From positions 1 to 52,911 of the forward strand of contig JAISNX010000052.1 of the NCBI GenBank assembly GCA_031276015.1: a stretch of 52,911 nucleotides of DNA. Direction: 5' to 3'. Below, in pieces: positions 1 through 8,800 of the stretch. The notes beneath the pieces are model-generated. The model had not been told where the DNA came from. It was given only the letters and a program-made list of their open reading frames with translations, and made no database searches. A program made the position numbers and the translations under genes. Origin of the DNA: Azoarcus sp. (GTDB taxonomy: Bacteria; Pseudomonadota; Gammaproteobacteria; Burkholderiales; Rhodocyclaceae). The first letter of the stretch is position 1; each line of letters starts with the position of its first letter.

Positions 1-2552
1 TGCGCCACGGTCTGCATGACCGGGTTCCTGTCCGCACCGCTGCCCCATTTCGCGCCGATGTCCCTGGCCGTCAGCGCCGCCGCGTCGCTCACGAGGCTCT
101 GGACGAAGGCGTCCTTGAATTCCGTCCGGTTGATGGCGCTCTCGATGCCCGCGTTGACGACGCCGCGGCCCACGAGGGCGGCAAGCTGCTCCGGCGTGTT
201 GAAGTTCCATCCAGCCGTCGCCCCTACCCCGCTACTGGCTCCCGCGCTCGGGGCCAGGCCCGCGATCTGGTTGAGGCTTTGTCCGTCCAGGGCCTCGAAC
301 CCGTAGTTGGTCAGCCCCGCCGTGAGCGTGGCGATCAGCCCGCTCTTGAGGGCCAGATTCCAGTCGACCTTGCCGCTGGTGCCCACTTGCACGGCGGCGC
401 TGCTGACGGTGCCAGCAATGCCCGAGGAAAGGGCAACGTTGGCCCAGCCCGCCGAGACGGTGGTGGTGCCCACCGTGGTGGTGCTCGCCAGCGCAGTACC
501 CGGCGCGGCTCCCGCCGCACTGCCGATGACCGCGCTGGCCGCCCCGTAGGTGACGATGGCCACGACGACGGCCACGATGATCGCGCCCACCGTCCCCAGC
601 CCGCTGTGGGATTCGTCCCAACCGCTGTGCAGTTCGTCTACGCGTTGCCAGTCGATGTTGTCCTGGTTCAGTTGGGTGAGCCAGCCCAGCCCAGGGTCGA
701 TCTGTGTCATGACCGCGACGACGGAAGCAGGGTCGTCTTGTCGCAGGGCGTCGTTGCGTTGTTTGAGGAGGGCGAAGCCTTCCGCCGGGGAGAGGCCCGC
801 GGGCAGCCCGATGTCGAGGACGGCGCGCTCGCTCCTGGCGCTGATCCGGGGAAGCTCAACGGTGATTTGCCCCTGGGCGCTGGCGTTGAACCGCTCGGCG
901 ACGATCTGGCTTTGCCGGACGAGTTCGTGTGTCCGACCCTCGCCTTCGTAGTGCTGCCACAGGCCATTGTTGCCGCTGTCGATGTGGGTTTCGCTACGGG
1001 TGTCCTTGACGGCATCGAAGTGGAGGTCGCCCCCGCTGGCGAGGGTGACTTCGGGGGCCGCCAGCCGCGAGCCTTGGTGGTGTTGGTCGCCGCCGCTGTC
1101 GAGGACGATGGCGCCGCCCGCGCTGAGGGTGTTGCCCCGTGCGCGCAGCGCGTGGGTTTCGTCGTGTTTCGTGGTGTCGCCGAACAGGCCTTCGCGCTCG
1201 AAGCTGTAAAGGCTGTGGTCTTCGTCGTGGGCGGCAAGGAGGTTTATTTCGCCCGCGGCCTGGAGGCCGAGGTTGCCTCCGGCGGCAAGCTCGCTGGCAA
1301 TGAGGGTGATGGTGTCGTTCAGGCTCCGAACCTGGATGTCGCCCCCGGCGCTCAGGGTGGCGGCGCGTTGCCGAATGGTGTCTTGGCCGACTTTTTTGTG
1401 TTTGGAGCCGCCTTCTTTTTCGTAGGAGAAGTGGTTTTCGTTGGCCAGCGCGGCAACGGTGATGGGGCCATTGGCAAGCAGGAGGAGGTCGTCCGCGGCG
1501 CTGAGGTCGCTCGCCAGGACGGTGATGTTGCCCCCGTAAAGGGTGAGCGTGCCGCCGCTTGCGATCTGGCTGGCGTGTTGTTCGATGCTTTGGCTGCTGC
1601 CTTGTTGTCGGCCACATATGCCATTGCGCTCGTAGTCGGCACTCTGTTCGGTGGTGAGCGCGCCGATGTGGAGGGTTTGCCCGGCAAAGAGGACGGCATC
1701 GCCCCCGGATTGGAGGCGGCCACCCAGGTTGATGAGATTGCCTGCGGCACTGATCTCAAGGGTGCCCGCGGCACGGATTTCGGCGGTTTGTCCGATGAGG
1801 TCGACGCGCTGGTGGGCGCTGCGGAGGCCGCCGTTGAGTTGTTCGGCACTGGTGTTTTGCAGGGTGCTGGCCTGGTGGGTGGCAAGGCTCGTCTGGTTGA
1901 GGAGGTTGCCGCCTTCGGCGGCGAGGACGACGGCGTTGGCGGCAATGAGGCCGGTGTTGGTGATGTCGCCCGTGGTGGCTGTGAGGCTGAGGCTGCCGTT
2001 GCTCTGGAGGATGCCGGTGTTGGTGATTTGTTGGGCCTTGGCCTCAAGGGTGCCATGGGCGAGGACGGTGCCGTCGGTGTGGATCTTTTCCGCGTCGAGG
2101 AGGAGGTTCTGGCCTTGGAGGCGGGCGCCGTTGGGGGCGTGTTCGCCGCTCTGGGCAAGGTAGAGGACAGGCGCGAGCACTTTCTGGCCGTCGATGTCCT
2201 TTTCGACAAGCCAGACGATGTCGCGGGTGAGTGCGCCGATTTGTTCGGCACTGAGTGCGACGCCAAGGACGAGTTGGAGCGCCTTTTGTTCGGCGGCAGC
2301 GTTGTCCATGAGGGCGAGGTATTGGGTTTCGTCGTCGCTGTAGCCCGCAAGGAATCGCTGGCCGGTACGCGCGAGGATGGCGTCGCGCAGGAGTTTTTGT
2401 TCGTAGCCGCCGTCGCCAAGGCGGCGTTGGATCCGGTCGGGGTCAAGCCCAAGCAGGCCCAGGAGGTGGTTGCTGCTCAGGAAGCTGGCAAGGTCGGTGA
2501 ACAGGGGGTTGGTTTCGATGAGGTAGGTGTAGACGCGCGCGATAATTGTCAT
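1..2552 (-). pseudogene. FhaB/CdiA-type exoprotein, C-terminal part, cut off by the prophage
   Basis: This is the downstream part of a large filamentous-haemagglutinin-like exoprotein secreted by a TpsB partner. Host-derived reading begins RVYTYLIETNPLF, the conserved motif that follows the first FhaB/CdiA beta-helix block. It continues through many haemagglutinin-type repeats (GGDIQVRS, GGNLGLQA, AGGAIVLDSGGD) and a hydrophobic Gly/Ala-rich stretch (about 460-620) that looks like the DUF637 region preceding CdiA toxins. The frame stays open to the window edge, so the end, probably the variable toxin, lies outside. The prophage removes the N-terminal half, including the secretion signal. An ATG inside the prophage end (2550-2552) is in frame and gives MTIIARVYTYL; the orphan fragment would have no signal peptide. 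FhaB/CdiA class is confident; toxin identity is unknown. Confidence 0.88.
2534..2539. repeat. Left copy of target-site duplication (CGCGCG)
   Basis: CGCGCG here and at 51817-51822 flank the prophage. Removing the prophage with one copy restores an in-frame host gene reading ...LFTRVYTYLIET. The run of CG makes the exact edge ambiguous by a base, so the duplication could be the 5 bp usual for Mu-type transposition. Confidence 0.7.
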
Positions 2553-2570
2553 CGATTTGCGCGATAATTG
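2537..2570. promoter_or_regulatory. Left-end transposase binding sites
   Basis: GCGCGATAATTG occurs twice with a 22 bp period (cores ending at 2548 and 2570). The same motif occurs twice, inverted, at the other end. Paired subterminal sites about one 22 bp unit apart are what is known for MuA-type end recognition. A 13 bp dyad GCAATTTAATTGC at 2596-2608 may be an additional protein site. Confidence 0.75.
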
Positions 2571-2675
2571 TCGCCGCCCCGAAATTGCACCTACGGCAAT
2601 TTAATTGCAGTTTTACTGGGATGAATGCATTTGGTATTTGGTCGGTTTTTTGACGGGTTTATTCTTCTGTTATAT
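2571..2675. other. Non-coding left-end region
   Basis: About 100 bp of AT-richer sequence between the end sites and the stop of the DUF5131 gene. It contains the dyad at 2596-2608. I see no gene and no clear terminator. Confidence 0.5.
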
Positions 2676-3530
2676 TTATTTACCCGCCCGCTCAACAACG
2701 CCGAACGGACTTTGATTCCAGACAACGCCATCCAGCGGCGGCAGTACGAGCGTCTTGCCGTTGATAGTGTCTTGCTTCCACATAAACGGTGTGCCTGCGT
2801 ACTTGCACGCGTCGCGCAGTGTTCGTACCCAATTGAGCATGGCCGGATCGCGCCGTGCGTGTGGGCCGCTTTCCGTACCAGCAATTACCCATTCAACCTT
2901 ACACCACGGGGTCGGCTTTGGCCTGATGTAATAGTGGCCAGCCAATGCGTCGAGGTAATGGTATGAGCCATCGCCGCCGATACCCATAAGGCATTGCGGC
3001 ATGACCGCCCCGAGCATCGGCTCGATGCTCACGAATCTATGCCCTACAAATGTGTCGAGGAGTTTTGGAATGTCCCGTTCTGCTTCGGCATGACTGGTAA
3101 CTGTTATTCCGAGCCATACGTTGTCGTACATCAGCGGTAATGTTTTCCCGAGGCCAACTCGTTCTGTAAACCGCTCCATCGCGCCAATGCGTTTGGTCAG
3201 CAGCAGCCACGTGAGCCAGGGCGTGCGTTTAATTAGTGTCAATAAATCCAAACGCCACTCATCCGGCACCTCCTCGTCGAACACGTCGGCCAGGCTCGCG
3301 CAGAAGACGCTCGCCCGCCGTCCAACGAGTTCCGCCTCCTCATTCCATCTGAGGGGCTGTTGCCAGTACGCGTCACTGCTGCGCCGTCGTGCCGCCCCCC
3401 ATTCCACCAGGCCGGAGCGTTTCGCCCATCCCTCGGCATAGCAGTGCGCGCAGCCGGGGGAAATTTTCGTGCACCCGTACCACGGATTGAACGTGTGCCG
3501 TGCCCATGCGATCTTGGTATCTTTTCCCAT
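2676..3530 (-). CDS. DUF5131 (phage Gp37/Gp68) family protein
   Basis: A 284-residue member of the DUF5131 family, often found in phages and related to radical-SAM-like folds; its reaction is not established. The start MGKDTKIAWARHTFNPWYGC is the family's typical N-terminus, followed by the cysteine cluster C-TKISPG-C-x2-C-Y (about residues 21-31), which has the CxxxxxxCxxC look of a metal or Fe-S site. Further conserved-looking segments are LLTKR, SIEPMLG and a late WVIAGTESG. An upstream in-frame ATG at 3566 exists but 3530 matches the family. It is the last minus-strand gene before the left prophage end, a typical place for a moron gene. Family assignment is firm, function unknown. Confidence 0.85.
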   Translation of the reverse strand: MGKDTKIAWARHTFNPWYGCTKISPGCAHCYAEGWAKRSGLVEWGAARRRSSDAYWQQPLRWNEEAELVGRRASVFCASLADVFDEEVPDEWRLDLLTLIKRTPWLTWLLLTKRIGAMERFTERVGLGKTLPLMYDNVWLGITVTSHAEAERDIPKLLDTFVGHRFVSIEPMLGAVMPQCLMGIGGDGSYHYLDALAGHYYIRPKPTPWCKVEWVIAGTESGPHARRDPAMLNWVRTLRDACKYAGTPFMWKQDTINGKTLVLPPLDGVVWNQSPFGVVERAGK

Positions 3531-3537
3531 TTGCGTA

Positions 3538-3594
3538 TCAGACGACCGCCTCATAACGCGCTGCATCGTAAATACGTTTTACAGCCTCATACAT
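3538..3594 (-). CDS. Possible 18-residue leader peptide
   Basis: A short frame reads MYEAVKRIYDAARYEAVV and stops 7 bases before the ATG of the DUF5131 gene. An AGGAGG-type sequence lies upstream, about 11-13 bases from its ATG. It could couple translation to the DUF5131 gene or be chance. Confidence 0.3.
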   Translation of the reverse strand: MYEAVKRIYDAARYEAVV

Positions 3595-3670
3595 CTGACG
3601 GTGACCCCCCTCCTGATAGCCGAACGTATTGACAAACGTTGAGATAGTGTGAACACGCCCTAATCAACAA

Positions 3671-4348
3671 CTACATCCCCGACACGTCCAGCACGGTGAA
3701 TGACAAAATTCCAGAGATGGTGTTTCTATTCATCATATCCCCCATAATTCGTCTGAACGGTTCTGCGCTTACCGTCACGTTGTTGCCAGACATGGCAAAC
3801 ACCAACATCCGATGCTGATTCCATCCCGCACCATCAACGCCAAATAGCCCCGTTGGAGACGGATTCAAAATCAGCGCAACAGGCCGAGAGTAGGAAAACG
3901 TTCGATTGAAATTTGTCGTCTGCCCGGCCCGAAATCGCTCCCATTGAAAATCTATTGGCTTGGCATATTGCGCCCTGCTGTCAAACACCCTCGCGCCGGT
4001 GTCGTTGGATACCCTCAATCCGAAGTCCGATTTCGATAATAACGTTGTCGTGCTCAATTTGCCGAATGCCCAGTAGGTGATCGTGTCGCCATAACTGGCT
4101 GATCCCGCGAACTGCACCGAGCATGTCTCGCCGTCGAATGCCTGTTTGACCAGTCCGAACGCCCCAGCATTTGGCCGAATCGCATATACAAGCGCGCCCG
4201 GGACGAATATCTCGTCAACCAACCCGAACAGCCCGGAACCTCCCGTCACAGAGACAGTCCCCTTTGCGAGAAGCGCCAGGTTGAAAAACGCATCATCAAT
4301 CTGCACCTGCCCATGCTGCCCTCGCACGAGAAACCCGAACATCGTCAA
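3671..4348 (-). CDS. Tail-tip/fibre accessory protein, hypothetical
   Basis: A 225-residue protein, MTMFGFLVRGQHGQVQIDDAFFNLALL..., with many beta-prone, Gly/Ser/Thr-rich stretches and no membrane segment. It overlaps the end of the preceding gene by 4 bases (ATGA type), so it belongs to the operon downstream of the J-like tail protein. ATGs at 4348 and 4342 are both possible starts. Genes placed after J normally encode side tail fibres or receptor-binding accessories. I do not recognise a family; a virion surface role is inferred from position. Confidence 0.65.
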   Translation of the reverse strand: MTMFGFLVRGQHGQVQIDDAFFNLALLAKGTVSVTGGSGLFGLVDEIFVPGALVYAIRPNAGAFGLVKQAFDGETCSVQFAGSASYGDTITYWAFGKLSTTTLLSKSDFGLRVSNDTGARVFDSRAQYAKPIDFQWERFRAGQTTNFNRTFSYSRPVALILNPSPTGLFGVDGAGWNQHRMLVFAMSGNNVTVSAEPFRRIMGDMMNRNTISGILSFTVLDVSGM

Positions 4349-4632
4349 TATCTCCCGTAGAAAATCGTCGCCGGGATAGTGCCGTCTGCCCGGCGTTCAA
4401 AAACCCAATTGATGACATCCCCTGATATTGAAACAACCGGGAGAGTATAAAACTGAGCCATCGAACTCGACGAAAATGAAATCGAATAAAAAATGTTTCC
4501 GCCCATTCCGGGAACGACAATCGAGCCGTCGCTCGTCCCTGTATAAACCGACCCAATGTATCGCGCCAAACGATCCGTAACATCCAGCGTCACGTTCCCG
4601 TTTGCGTCCCAGATCCGTAGTCCGTAGGCCAT
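4345..4632 (-). CDS. Small tail-tip protein, third MAxGLRI paralogue
   Basis: A 95-residue protein beginning MAYGLRIWDANGNVTLDVTD. Its N-terminal 25-30 residues match the starts of the proteins at 5501-5860 and 4635-5501, giving three tandem paralogues with one conserved N-terminal module and divergent C-termini. Late residues (VINWVFERRADGTIPATIFYG) also resemble the first paralogue (VITWSFSN...GGCRIYYG). It overlaps the downstream gene by 4 bases. The conserved module may dock onto the tail tip while the rest varies; this is inferred from the pattern. Confidence 0.72.
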   Translation of the reverse strand: MAYGLRIWDANGNVTLDVTDRLARYIGSVYTGTSDGSIVVPGMGGNIFYSISFSSSSMAQFYTLPVVSISGDVINWVFERRADGTIPATIFYGRY

Positions 4633-4634
4633 TT

Positions 4635-5501
4635 TCAGCGCCTCCGACCAGCGCGACGCGCGGGAAAGCGCCGTTTGCGTCGAACGACCGCCCGCAAACA
4701 GATATGTCTACGGGCTACCCCCCCCCCCCCCGTTATTCCTTCTGAATAATTCGTCGGGTAGTTGCTCACGTCGCAGATCAGGAAATTCGCGTAGTTCGGC
4801 CAGCGCCCGGCAGTGAGCGGCGGCACGCCCGTGCCGGGAAAGGGATCCTCGACCTGCGAGTATTCATCACACATAAACATCCACGACGAGTGCAGCACGT
4901 TCGACGTGTCGAAATAGTGGCAGTCGATATAGACGTTCGACATTTCGAGACGGTTATAGACAAATTTCCGGAATGTCTGATTCGACCAACCCAGTTTTTT
5001 GGACGTGTCCCACGGCCCCGTCAGCACAGATGAATCGTTGAACTGCGGCTGGTTGTTCGCCAGTGTGACCAGATCGACGATTTTCAGGGGATACCAATCC
5101 GAGTGAAACACGGGCTGCCCGGCGGCGTTGTTGACCCTGAACACGTATTTTGACGTCATTGGCGGCTGCCAGTCGTCGAAAACGAAATACTCCACCCTGT
5201 TGACGGTCAGGTTGTGCCACGTGTAGATAATGCCGTATGGGGTGCGCACGCCGTAACTCAACTGCATGTAAGGCTCGAATGCCGCGCGGCTGGGCGCGTC
5301 GGCGCTGCGGATCACGATCAATGGCCGGTTGAAATCTTTCATCACAAACTCGGCGCTTTTATACGGCGTCACCCCGTAAAAATTCGTGAGCTTGAAATCC
5401 GACTCCGTCAGCACCCCGCTCTTGCGCAACGAGTAGTTACGCCACGTCTCATTGATGATGACGCCGCCAGCATTGTTACGGATGCGCAGACCGTAGGCCA
5501 T
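4635..5501 (-). CDS. Tail-fibre-type protein with poly-G tract near its 3' end
   Basis: A 288-residue protein starting MAYGLRIRNNAGGVIINE at 5501; the ATG overlaps the stop of the preceding paralogue. An upstream extension to 5666 is unlikely because it runs over that gene. The body is aromatic- and Asn-rich, as in receptor-binding proteins. Near the end the codons for ITGGGG lie in a run of 14 G (4718-4731). In the current length the frame continues for a basic, odd tail (VARRHICLRAVVRRKRRF...). With 13 G it would stop right after GGGG, and with 15 G after three further residues. The basic tail looks out of frame, so the normal product may be the shorter one. Confidence 0.75.
   Translation of the reverse strand: MAYGLRIRNNAGGVIINETWRNYSLRKSGVLTESDFKLTNFYGVTPYKSAEFVMKDFNRPLIVIRSADAPSRAAFEPYMQLSYGVRTPYGIIYTWHNLTVNRVEYFVFDDWQPPMTSKYVFRVNNAAGQPVFHSDWYPLKIVDLVTLANNQPQFNDSSVLTGPWDTSKKLGWSNQTFRKFVYNRLEMSNVYIDCHYFDTSNVLHSSWMFMCDEYSQVEDPFPGTGVPPLTAGRWPNYANFLICDVSNYPTNYSEGITGGGGVARRHICLRAVVRRKRRFPARRAGRRR
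4718..4731. repeat. 14-bp homopolymer C (G on coding strand)
   Basis: A run of 14 C on the plus strand lies inside the 3' end of a tail-fibre-type gene. Each one-base change alters the C-terminus. Runs this long are rare outside contingency loci and are prone to slippage or sequencing error. Confidence 0.9.
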
Positions 5502-5860
5502 TATTTCGTCCCGTAATAAATGCGGCAGCCGCCGACAGGCGAGTTGTCTTGCATGTGCTGCCACCCATTGATATTGCCCCACCAGACGATCACGCTGTTG
5601 GAAAACGACCACGTAATCACCCTGCCGGAGATTTCCACCTGCGGCGGGAGATACCCATAGCTGCAATTTGTCGTCACCGGCATGGAAAACCAGAACGGCG
5701 TTCCGGACAGGATTTCCTCCGTCACGGTCGTGGAAACGCTGGTGGTCGTTGCCGTTTTTATCAACGGCACGTCGATATAGCCGAGCACGCGAAACAGCCA
5801 GTCGGATACGTCCAGTCGTATCGTGCCGTCGGGGTTGCGAATGCGCAGTCCGTGAGCCAT
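5501..5860 (-). CDS. Small tail-tip protein, first MAxGLRI paralogue
   Basis: A 119-residue protein, MAHGLRIRNPDGTIRLDVSDWLFRVLG..., starting immediately after the stop of the J-like gene (5861). It shares its N-terminal module with the two following genes. The C-terminal half is rich in Ser/Thr/Gly and ends GGCRIYYGTK. Small proteins with this kind of start are known downstream of J in lambdoid and siphoviral Mu-like phages, but I cannot name a family. A virion tip role is inferred from context. Confidence 0.72.
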   Translation of the reverse strand: MAHGLRIRNPDGTIRLDVSDWLFRVLGYIDVPLIKTATTTSVSTTVTEEILSGTPFWFSMPVTTNCSYGYLPPQVEISGRVITWSFSNSVIVWWGNINGWQHMQDNSPVGGCRIYYGTK

Positions 5861-8800
5861 CTAGACCTCCAGATTGCCCATCTGCACACGCAGGACATTG
5901 TTCTCGTCATAGACCTTGATCGCGTCGCCGTTCATCTCCATGCGCGCGCCGGTCAGGCCCGACTTCACGCTGAAATTCCCCGTTCCCACCAGTGCGAGAC
6001 TACCGATCTGTGCCGCGCCGATGGCGGCGGTCGGGATTATGGTGCCAACGTTCGCCGAGGTGATTGGCCCGAGCTTGTCGACCAGATCGCCCCAATCCGC
6101 ATAGCCGCTCCCGCTGATCGGGCTGCCCGATTGCAGCGTGATCGAGCCGTCCGGCCCGTAGATCGTGAAATTCGTTCCGTCCCAACTCGCGCCCGCGCCG
6201 CCCGGCGTGCCGACACGCCATTTGTATGCGCCGTCCGGCACGGTGCCGTCGTAACCCTGCCAGAACCCCGTGCCCGCGCTCCAACTCGTCGCGCCGCCCT
6301 TGATGAACCCCGCCGCGTCCAGCGTGAAATTGCCCGCCGTCATCGTGCCGAGGTTGCCGCTGATCGCGGAGAGTTGCGTGACGTTCAACTGGTCGGCGGT
6401 GACGCTGTTCGCCACGAGATTCGCGCCGTCGCGCGTAAACAGCCAGTTTTCGCCGTCCCAGCCCCACAGCCCGCGTCTGGTTTCATCCTCCACGTCCAGG
6501 AACACGGCCAGATCGCCGCCCACATCGGCGGGCGAGGCGGGCAGTTCCGTTACCGATTTGATCCCGCCCGTCGCCAGCGGCGTGCCACTGACGCTGTTCG
6601 AGACATTGAGCAGCGTCGGGCCAAATGCGTCGTAAAACGCGAGTTTGAAATAGACCGGCACGCCGGGCTGCAAACCGAATTGCATATTGGCGTTGTCAGC
6701 CCCCATATAGACGCGGTTCGCGTCTGTCGTCGGCACCGCCGGATCGGTGCTCATCCAGACGATCATCCCCGCCAGATCGGGATCGGTCGGGCGAATCGCG
6801 GAAACGCCGACCTGTCCCGGCCCCGCCTCGACACGGATACCGGCGGGCGCGGCGGGGGGCGGATTGCTGGCCGTGAGCGTGGCCGCGTTGGCGCTGTGGC
6901 CGAGCAGCGTGTAGGCGACGACCTCGAATTTCAGCGTGCGGCGCGGGCCGTCGTCGGTCAGGTTTTTGTCGTAACCGTAGATATAGGCCGGTATCTGCAC
7001 CCAATCCTCGCGCAGCATTTCAGAGGCCATGATCGTGCCCGGCGCGCGCACAATAAACCCGCCGGAGTCATAAGCCTCGCCCATGATGCCCACCGGCCCT
7101 GACGCCTTCCTGATACGAATCGCGCGAGCACCAACAGATTGCGCAAGCCCGAAACTTCGCGGCGCTTCGTCGTCCAGCATGCCATCAATGACGATGCCCG
7201 TAAAAACCCATGTCGGATTGCCGTAAAAATCGCCTGTCGTGTAATCGACTTCCGCGCCGTTGAGTAGCTCAGCGACGCTTGTGCCGTCCTGCATCAGTTT
7301 CGCCTTCAACGCAATACTACCGATCTGCACAGGCGATGCCGCAATTTCCCAGGTCATCCAACTCGGGTTGTCATCATTGGTTGCGAGATAACTCCCGCTT
7401 TGCGTGCTTTCTGCGCTGATGCTGCTGGCGTCAAACCCCAACAGGTTCAACACTGTGCCGTCTCCGGCATCTACGCCGCCGCTGCTGCCCTCGTCGAAAA
7501 CCCTGACCCGATAGTTCACGGCGGCGGGCATCGCATCCCAGACGAGCGACACGTCACGCCCGATGAAATCCGGCTCCAGGCGCAGGTTCTGCACGTCCGG
7601 CGCGGTCGCCGAGTTATCGACCGCGTGCGTGATCTCCACCGCTGGCCCCTCTCGCCCCAGGGCGTTGACGGCGATCACTCTGATCAGATAGGTGCCTGGC
7701 GGCACATTATCAATGTCATACGCCTGATGTGCAGACGTGTCCTTGTGCCAGTTGTCCTCGTCGCGCCGCCAGGCGATCACGAACGACACGGCCCCATCGG
7801 GCGGCGTCCAGCCCAGGGAGATGCGCGTCGTCATGCCCGCCGCGTTGAGCGAGGTCAGCACCGTTTTTGCCTGCAAATCCGTGACCGGCCCCGGTATCGT
7901 GCGCAGGGTCGAGACCGGGCGTGGCTCCAGGATGATGCCCTGTTCGACCGCCGCGAATTTGTCCGGATGGTGCGAAATCGCGGTGATCTCCACCTGCCCC
8001 GGCGTGTCGGATTCGGTGACGGACAACGTCCGCCACATCTCCGGCACGGCGTTCTGCGAGGCGATTACCCAGATCGACCACTGCTGCGGCACGTCGTCCA
8101 GCGCACTGGCCAGCGCGATGTCCGTCACGTCCTCGTCGGCCTCGCCGCCCCAGAGGATTCCGCGGGACTGGATCGCGCCCGAGGGCAGCACCACGCTGAT
8201 CGTGTAATTGTCGCCCGCCCGCAAGGTGACCGGCGCATCCAGCGTGAGCGCCGATGCCGTTGCCGCCGCCAGCCGCCCGCCCATCCGCTGACCGGTGCGG
8301 TGCGGGTCGAGCGTCTGGATGATCGCCCCCGGATAAATCCGGGCAGCATCCATCCCGGCCTTGAAACTCACCGTTTCCGTTTCCGCCCGTTCGGAATAGA
8401 GAATCCATTTGCCCAGCCGGTGCGCCTGGCCCCGGCTGGTGCAGCCCATGGCCGTGACCTCGGTTTCGACGATGCCGTAACGCGCCACGCCCTCGTCATC
8501 GATCACCGCCTCTATCGCCTGCCGGTACATGTCGGCAGGATCATTCCACGTCACCAGCGCCACCGTGTGCCGTGCCCGCGCGGAACTGCCGCTGTACGTG
8601 AATTGCCCGTCGATAACGTTGGCGGGCGCAAACTGGGAGACGACATCGCCGGGGCGATCCTGCACTGCCGTGATCTGCCCCGCCGACCAGTAGGTGATGC
8701 CCCGGAAAATCGACGCCAGCGAGGTGATGAATTCATACGCCTGCCGCCGCTGCTGGATGAACAGGTTGCACGTAAAACGCGGCTCCTCGCCGCCGAAACC

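Noticed and set aside
279-2567. Long plus-strand open frame (762 codons)
   Set aside because: It is the antisense shadow of the exoprotein fragment, whose minus-strand frame shows clear FhaB/CdiA repeats and motifs.
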